Shown here: positions 59,467 to 64,000 of the stretch, piece by piece
Layout: the number at the start of each line of letters is the position of its first letter
Numbering within the stretch: position 1 is the first letter of the stretch
NCBI GenBank assembly: GCA_019009955.1
Contig: CM032229.1
Span: 151,346,001-151,410,000, forward strand
Reading direction: 5' to 3'
Source of the DNA: Riptortus pedestris
Taxonomy: Eukaryota > Arthropoda > Insecta > Hemiptera > Alydidae
Length of the DNA: 64,000 bases
Notes under the pieces: model-generated
Seen by the model: the letters and a program-made list of their open reading frames with translations, nothing else
What the model was told of the DNA's origin: nothing
Database searches by the model: none
Made by a program: the position numbers and the translations under genes

Positions 59467-59835
59467 TATATAATTGTGTTGTTGTTTTCGAACAGGTTTT
59501 ATATATATGGTGTTGTAGTTTTTCGGAGTTTGGGTCAGTGTTGAGGAAAAAATCTTAGCTCATTCCAATATTTCGAGAATATTTATTTTCTCTCCTTCAG
59601 GGCAAGACTAAAGGTACTACCTCTACTTAGTTTATAGTATAGGTTATACATAGTACTCCTAATGTAAACAGAGGTACAACAGTAATGTACAATAGTTTTT
59701 AAGTATCTTTAGTCTTGCCCTGAAGAAGAGAAAATAAATATTCTCGAAATATTGGAATGAACTAAGATTTTTTCACCAACACTGACCAAAACTCCAAAAA
59801 ACAACAACACCATATATATATATATAAAACAACAC

Positions 59836-59842
<7 letters not shown>
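59467..59842. mobile_element. Foldback (long inverted repeat) element
   Basis: Arms of about 140-150 bp pair with few mismatches: outer ends ATAATTGTGTTG and CAACACAATTAT-like, inner ends CTTCAGGGCAAGACTAAAGG and CTTTAGTCTTGCCCTGAAG. They enclose an 85-bp loop with no coding. TA tracts lie at the outer edge. The inner arm bears the sequence GAGAAAATAAATATTCTC. The class is undetermined: a foldback MITE, or an inverted pair of Penelope-type ends. Confidence 0.8.
59720..59749 (+). other. Hammerhead-core-like motif 2
   Basis: CTGAAGA, one unpaired A, the stem GAGAA / TTCTC around AATAAATA, then GAAA. It has the same layout as the motifs at 16112 and 62468. The equivalent position in the other arm reads CTGAAGG and breaks the core. 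No clear stems I and III. Confidence 0.3.
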
Positions 59843-59887
<45 letters not shown>

Positions 59888-61130
59888 ATTATATACTGAG
59901 ACCAGTTGGCGCTGTCAGCCTGCCTCTGGATGGAATCTAAAAGAGTCGTAATCGTTGTTCATCCCACAACGGCTGCCAGACGTATATATACTCCCGCAAA
60001 TACAGAAGCACTGCGACACTAGCGCGCTCCTGTAGCGATCTCGTGAACTAATGCTCTCCCTCGGCGAGGATTATGTTCCCACGCCTTAACCCGCACGGCC
60101 ATTCGCGCCATTTTTTTTCACTCCATGAAGGTGGAGGACACTTCTGCCATCAGCAGACGAGCTGATGCATTAATCGGATAATCAAATTTTGAAAGAAAAT
60201 AACTTATACTTGATGTCAGAGCGTGGTCGGGTAGTTGCTAAAGTAAGTCATGAAGGGTCTTGACTCCATCTTTGTAAATGAATTTCATTTACTTCTGACC
60301 TTATTGAAAAATCTTACTCTGATAAATGATCAAACAAGTAGTAAATGATCAGAAATATTGCCATGAGATTTGATAAGTGGTTCTGAGGTGTATATGGAAC
60401 GGGAGGGGACCGCCCGGAGGTACACAGGCCTACCAACCAGTCATTACCCGAGCTGCTACTCCACTTACCCTCTAATATTCCCGTATTAGCTGCCACTTTT
60501 GGATGCAACTACCTTGACAACCTCAATTGGATGCATTATTGCAACAATTATCTCAGTTAGAAATTGTAGCAGCTACGGTGAGTTTGCCCCCAGGCATTTA
60601 ATTAATAATACCACTCACAATGTTGCTACATGTAATATGCTTACTATGTTATGTCATTCACTAACTGCATTCTTTGATGAAGTGCAACTCATTTTCTCTC
60701 TTCCAAATTTTAATATATTATGGTTACTTCAGGGTTGGGGATAACACGACTGAATACGTTTCATTTAGGATTAGGATTAATATGATTTGGGCAATCAACA
60801 ACCAGGTTATTATGCCCTTTATTGTAGTATAATGCTGTTTACAAGTCCCTGTTTTACTCTACGTCTTAAATAATATCAACTAATATATTGTAAATACCGC
60901 TCTTGTCATATCCTAAGGGTATTAATAAATTTACTAATTGTCTATACAATTATTTCTTAACTAAATCTATAAATTCATTTTTATTTATTTATATTTACTT
61001 AAAGATGTGTGCTAGTAACACGAGTAGGTTTCATGTGAAAGAGATATGACCTGAGAGACTACAAGGAAGATGGCGACAGAGGAATGACATGGGTAGGTCG
61101 ATAAAGAAATGCTCAAAATGAACTCACTCC
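59843..61130. other. Intergenic, no recognised gene
   Basis: TA tract to 59884, then a GC-richer stretch (59910-60130) and another at 60380-60500, unlike the AT-rich surroundings. Frames at 60314-60744 have no recognisable domain. Confidence 0.45.
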
Positions 61131-62321
61131 GTAGACGGCAGAGTTGGGCAAAATTGTAATTACAATTACAAGTTACAATTAGTTGAAATATAATTACAAT
61201 TACAACTACTAATGTAATTAGTAATTGGTAATGAACAACTACATTTTTCCACTAAAGTAATTGTAATTGAAATTTCACAACTACAGTTACTTGGGTAGTT
61301 ACTTTAAAAAACTGTGAAACACTGACTGAATTAGTTGAGGCTGTTAAGAAATAACTTCATCCCATGTCTTTATGTTCAAAAGTGTATTATATTTCATATA
61401 CTACATTATTATAATAACTGAAAATAATTTTAATGCAAATATATGAAAACTAACGAAAATAATATGTAAATTCTTTTCATATTTTCTCCAGTCGAATGAA
61501 ATTAAATAATACATTTAAAGTATAAAATTTAAAGAAATTAGCCATTAAAATTATTCTTAACTCAGACTTTTTGTATGACAGGCTATTTGATTTTGGGGCT
61601 TTTGCCATCACGGTGAAAGAAAATAATCTCTCTATTGCTCTGCTCCAAAGAATAAGGAGATTTTGTCCTCACTTTCACTGGCGCTCATTGTAATTTGTTT
61701 TAAAAATCTTTTCGTCGCCGAGGACTGGTGAGGGATACAGAAGAAGACAGACTGGAGTGGCCTGGGCGAGAGCGACAAGAGGCGATGCCGGAACACGAGA
61801 GTGTAGTCAGAGCGTCCACCTTCAGCTATTCTCATATGTTCTGTTTGACATATTCGGAGTACCAATTGAACATGGCTCATCTCAGATGATCCATTCATCA
61901 CCACCACGAATGTAATAGTATATTTTAGTACCAAGGGCCGAAAGTGGGCGTTTGCCGGCCCGAGATATTTTTTGACCGAGACGTAGTCGAGGTCATGAAA
62001 AGTTCGAGGGCCGGCAAAAGCACGTTGGCCCGAGGCACGAACGCTATTTTTCACCATACTACAATAAATATTAATACGATATAACATTAATCAAAAACAA
62101 GATTTTCTTTTGGTTAAGTGTACCTCTTTGTTAGAAGGTTATCTTGTGGTCATGGGGAAATGATGAATGTTTAATGTATGGATTGCTTTACGTTATGTTA
62201 TTATGTAAGTTAATAAAGAGAGACGAACATATGTTTGTTTCATTTAATACAACTGATATATTTCAAAATGCTGAAAAAAGTTAGTTCGTTTATTTTGGAT
62301 TTATAGAAATGTTAAAAGTAC

Positions 62322-62555
62322 TCTGGAATTGTGCTGGCTGGTGGAGGTCCATCATCAACGGAAGGATCAAAAAGGTCAAACACCTCCACTCTTAATACTT
62401 CTTTATTAAGAAGTAAAGGCGAGGTCTCGCCGGAGATGTCGGCTCAATATGGACCAACTCTAGAGCACTGATGATGGGACGGTTCGCCCCGAAAGTACTT
62501 TGCCTGTAATAAAGAAGTATTATGAGTGGAGGTGTTTGACCTTTTTGGTCCTTCC
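62322..62555. mobile_element. 234-bp insert with inverted arms and 11-bp target duplication
   Basis: Flanked by exact GTTAAAAGTAC (62311-62321 and 62556-62566). Its arms of about 50 bp are inverted (AACGGAAGGATCAAAAAGG, TCAAACACCTCCACTC and the reverse at the right). They enclose GGCGAGGTCTCGCC, a hairpin, and a hammerhead-like motif followed by CCTGTAATAAAGAAGT. The shape resembles a minimal Penelope-type terminal unit or an animal retrozyme-like sequence. It breaks the ORF at 62520-62921. Confidence 0.75.
62466..62504 (+). other. Hammerhead-core-like motif 3
   Basis: CTGATGA, T, stem GGG / CCC with an inner GG(TTCG)CC, then CGAAAG. A short stem III (AG/CT, loop TA), U at the cleavage-site position, and a 3-bp stem I (GCA/TGC) can also be drawn. 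It is the most complete hammerhead-like arrangement in the window. Short stems make chance possible. Confidence 0.4.
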
Positions 62556-62921
62556 GTTAAAAGTACAATTTTGGTTGTTTGAAAGCATAATACCCTTTGA
62601 AGATTCTATTACTTGTTTTTTGATTGACACATTCACACTTTTACTCGTAGTTGGATTGTTTCTGATTAAAATATCCTCTTGACAATCTTCAAATAAATCA
62701 TCAATTGTAAAGAGAGACTGATTTTCATATTCAATAGTTCCAAAATCGATATTTGATGTCGAAGTCGATGACTCATTCACTTTACTAAACAGTCTGTTAG
62801 AAACTTCCAATTTCGATAATGAATACTTTTCGTCATACCTATCTTTTGATTTTGCTGGTAACAAATCTGCCATGATTTCTTTTGCTCTTCTATTTATAGA
62901 TTCTGATATATTATTAGCCAT
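62520..62921 (-). pseudogene. Crypton-like tyrosine-recombinase ORF, internally deleted
   Basis: The reverse frame is open from 62954; the likely start is the Met at 62921 (MANNISESINRR). Residues about 13-30 (KEIMADLLPAKSKDRYDEKY) resemble the start of the SAM-like N-terminal domain of Crypton-type tyrosine recombinases. The rest is Ser/Asn-rich, ending in NNQNCTFN before foreign codons (KKVKHLHS, stop) supplied by the 234-bp insert. The catalytic R..H-x-x-R..Y domain is absent. At about 134 codons it is far shorter than a full recombinase, so it looks like N- and C-terminal ends joined by an internal deletion. Assignment is from memory of the family and moderate. Confidence 0.45.
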
Positions 62922-63453
62922 AATTACTAAATAACTAAACAATAATACGAGCAAAACAAACTAATATAATGTATATAATGAAATGAATGAATTAAAATAA
63001 TAAACAGCTGATTTTGCGGCCCTAGGGCGAAATATTCATTTTCGGCCCTAGGGCGGCGAAGTGTAGCTTTCGGACTGCAAATTAGGTGTGTAAAACAGGT
63101 GATTACATCGTAGTATGGTGAAAATATTTATATAGAGGCGATCAAAATATATTCGCTCTTTGGAACGTAAAAAAAACAGCTGATCTATATGTAGTTGTAG
63201 TTATTACTCAATAACTACAGTTACAATTACAAGTACTAATTGTAGTTATTTTTATAACTACTTTTTATCTCAATTAATAGTTAGATTTATGAATACCAAC
63301 TAAAATTACTGTAATTGCGAAACCAAGAAAATGCAACTACAGTTACAAAAATGTAGTTGGTAACTGTAGTTGCAATTACATAACTAGTATTTATTAGTTG
63401 AAAAAGTAGTTAATTACAAAAGTATTTAATTACTGCCCAACTCTGGTAGACGG

Positions 63454-63755
63454 CAAGGCAGATCTCAGTGTTGGGAGAAGGACTGCTGAAGAATGGTGAC
63501 TTCAAGATATATTAAACGAGTTTGGGCTTTCATGTTCAACTATCATGTAATAGCTTCCACCCCTTGTTCCTGTCCTGTTAGATTATTTGGTACTTGTGTA
63601 TTATATCCACCACATTTTAGTTCCACTAGTTCCACGCTAGAATGCGCTACTGAAGTGCGACGCTAGCTCTCCCAGGCTAATGAGGTTATCTTTTGTCATA
63701 GTTGCGTTTGTTGTTTATTTGAGTTTGCTTTTTAGTGTTTGTTAGTCCTTTAAAA
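63454..63755. other. Upstream region of the Merlin-like ORF
   Basis: About 300 bp between the hAT target duplication and the ATG at 63756. No TIR was found by eye and no clear TATA box. It ends TAGTCCTTTAAAAATG at the start codon. Confidence 0.4.
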
Positions 63756-64000
63756 ATGCCTCTTTGGGATTTGCCAACGACTGAAGAAGACGCTGTGAAA
63801 TATTTACAGGAGAGGAATATTTTGGCTATCAGAAGAAAGTGTTCTAAATATCATTGTATGAAACTTTATAGTGGAAAAAAAAGTATTTTTTGGAAGTGTA
63901 ATGTAAGAAAGTGTGGTGAGCAAGTCTTCGTTCGCATTGGCACTTGGTTCGAAGGAAGTAAAATTACATTTTGTAATGCATTGAAGTTCATTTACTGCTG
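63756..64000 (+). CDS. Merlin/ISXO2-type transposase, N-terminal part (runs off window)
   Basis: An uninterrupted frame from ATG at 63756 to the window end, 81 codons plus 2 bases, with no stop. It begins MPLWDLPTTEEDAVKYLQER and continues with a zinc-ribbon-like set of cysteines: CSKYHC, then WKCNVRKCGEQV. It ends in a conserved block, RIGTWFEGSKITF..ALKFIYC. This arrangement (CxxxxC, WxC...C, then G(T/S)WFEGSK and a hydrophobic F/Y-Y-C/W) is that of the N-terminus of Merlin (IS1016/ISXO2-like) DDE transposases, which cut and paste DNA. The catalytic DDE domain would lie outside the window. It is the only transposon ORF here without visible damage, so the copy may be young or domesticated. 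Confidence 0.8.
   Translation, partial: MPLWDLPTTEEDAVKYLQERNILAIRRKCSKYHCMKLYSGKKSIFWKCNVRKCGEQVFVRIGTWFEGSKITFCNALKFIYC

Larger units (their letters stand above)
62045..63130 (-). mobile_element. Probable Crypton-like deletion derivative nested in the hAT
   Basis: Bounded by inverted strings TTTTCACCATACTAC (left) and GTAGTATGGTGAAAA (right), so TATGG is present at each edge. TATGG is the short terminal sequence described for Cryptons. Inside is a short ORF with a Crypton-like start. GC-rich palindromic pieces (GGCCCTAGGG, GGGCCGAAA, GGCCGGCAAA) lie near both edges, some outside these limits, so the true boundaries are uncertain. Confidence 0.45.
61139..63445. mobile_element. hAT transposon (2,307 bp, non-autonomous, carries a nested element)
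   Basis: Perfect 12-bp terminal inverted repeats, CAGAGTTGGGCA and TGCCCAACTCTG, with a perfect 8-bp target duplication GTAGACGG (61131-61138 and 63446-63453), the hAT signature. Both subterminal zones (61150-61310 and 63185-63430) are dense in GTAATTACAATTAC and AACTACAGTTAC motifs, the kind of repeats hAT transposases bind. No RNase-H-like transposase or dimerisation domain is visible. The reverse frame at 61685-61632 (MSASESEDKISLFFGAEQ) could be a remnant of its N-terminus. The middle is occupied by a Crypton-like segment. Confidence 0.88.

Noticed and set aside
61632..62087. 151-codon reverse reading frame
   Set aside because: It crosses the presumed boundary between hAT and nested sequence and has no recognisable domain beyond a possible short N-terminal remnant, so no gene is called.

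Overview
This is AT-rich eukaryotic DNA, most likely from an arthropod and probably an insect. It carries Helitrons with insect-type ends, a DINE-1-like family, a tRNA-derived SINE, Penelope-like, Tc1, hAT, Crypton-like and Merlin sequences, and a few short TTAGG-like stretches. The species cannot be named from the sequence. I see no convincing host gene: every long reading frame is a low-complexity artefact, a chance frame, or a piece of a transposable element. There is no prokaryotic-style operon, rRNA, functional tRNA or CRISPR array.

The dominant component is one dispersed family, called DN here. A full copy is about 0.9-1.1 kb. It starts with AGCAGATTTCCC inside a perfect palindrome, has a central (TA)n tract, and ends with the inverted copy GGGAAATCTGCT, then a short hairpin (ACGCAG..CTGCGT) and GACGGACTTTTT. 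This layout of asymmetric subterminal inverted repeats, internal microsatellite and 3' hairpin is that of non-autonomous Helentrons (DINE-1/HINE). I count about 27 whole or partial copies on both strands, roughly a quarter of the window. Many contain other insertions, so they give a relative order of events: canonical Helitrons in the (TA)n tract, a Penelope-like element, and poly(A) retroposons with exact target duplications.

Layout: 1-4.9 kb holds DN copies, a SINE, and a complete 1.1 kb Helitron nested in a DN microsatellite. 6-11 kb holds a SINE, a 29-bp minisatellite repeat, a Helitron piece and a LINE ORF2 C-terminus. 11-22 kb holds DN copies with two poly(A) retroposon inserts, a LINE reverse-transcriptase relic and a possible hammerhead-like motif. 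22-29 kb holds SINEs, a reverse-strand Helitron and DN copies. 29-41 kb has a few DN copies, a 1.2 kb Helitron with clean ends and a Tc1-type deletion derivative, otherwise unannotated AT-rich DNA. 41-47 kb is a cluster of five forward DN copies, two in direct tandem. 47-51 kb holds a DN copy broken by a Penelope-like GIY-YIG endonuclease relic, a snap-back sequence and a Helitron 3' end. 52-59 kb is mostly anonymous. 59-64 kb holds a foldback element, a 2.3 kb hAT element with perfect 8-bp target duplications, a nested Crypton-like deletion derivative itself broken by a 234-bp insert, and the intact start of a Merlin/ISXO2-type transposase running off the edge.

The most interesting points are the very dense Helentron-like family with its exchangeable internal module; the recurring CTGANGA-stem-GAA motif, which resembles the hammerhead ribozyme core and recurs at foldback or Penelope-like ends; paired arm changes in the SINE hairpin; and the four-level nesting near 62.4 kb.
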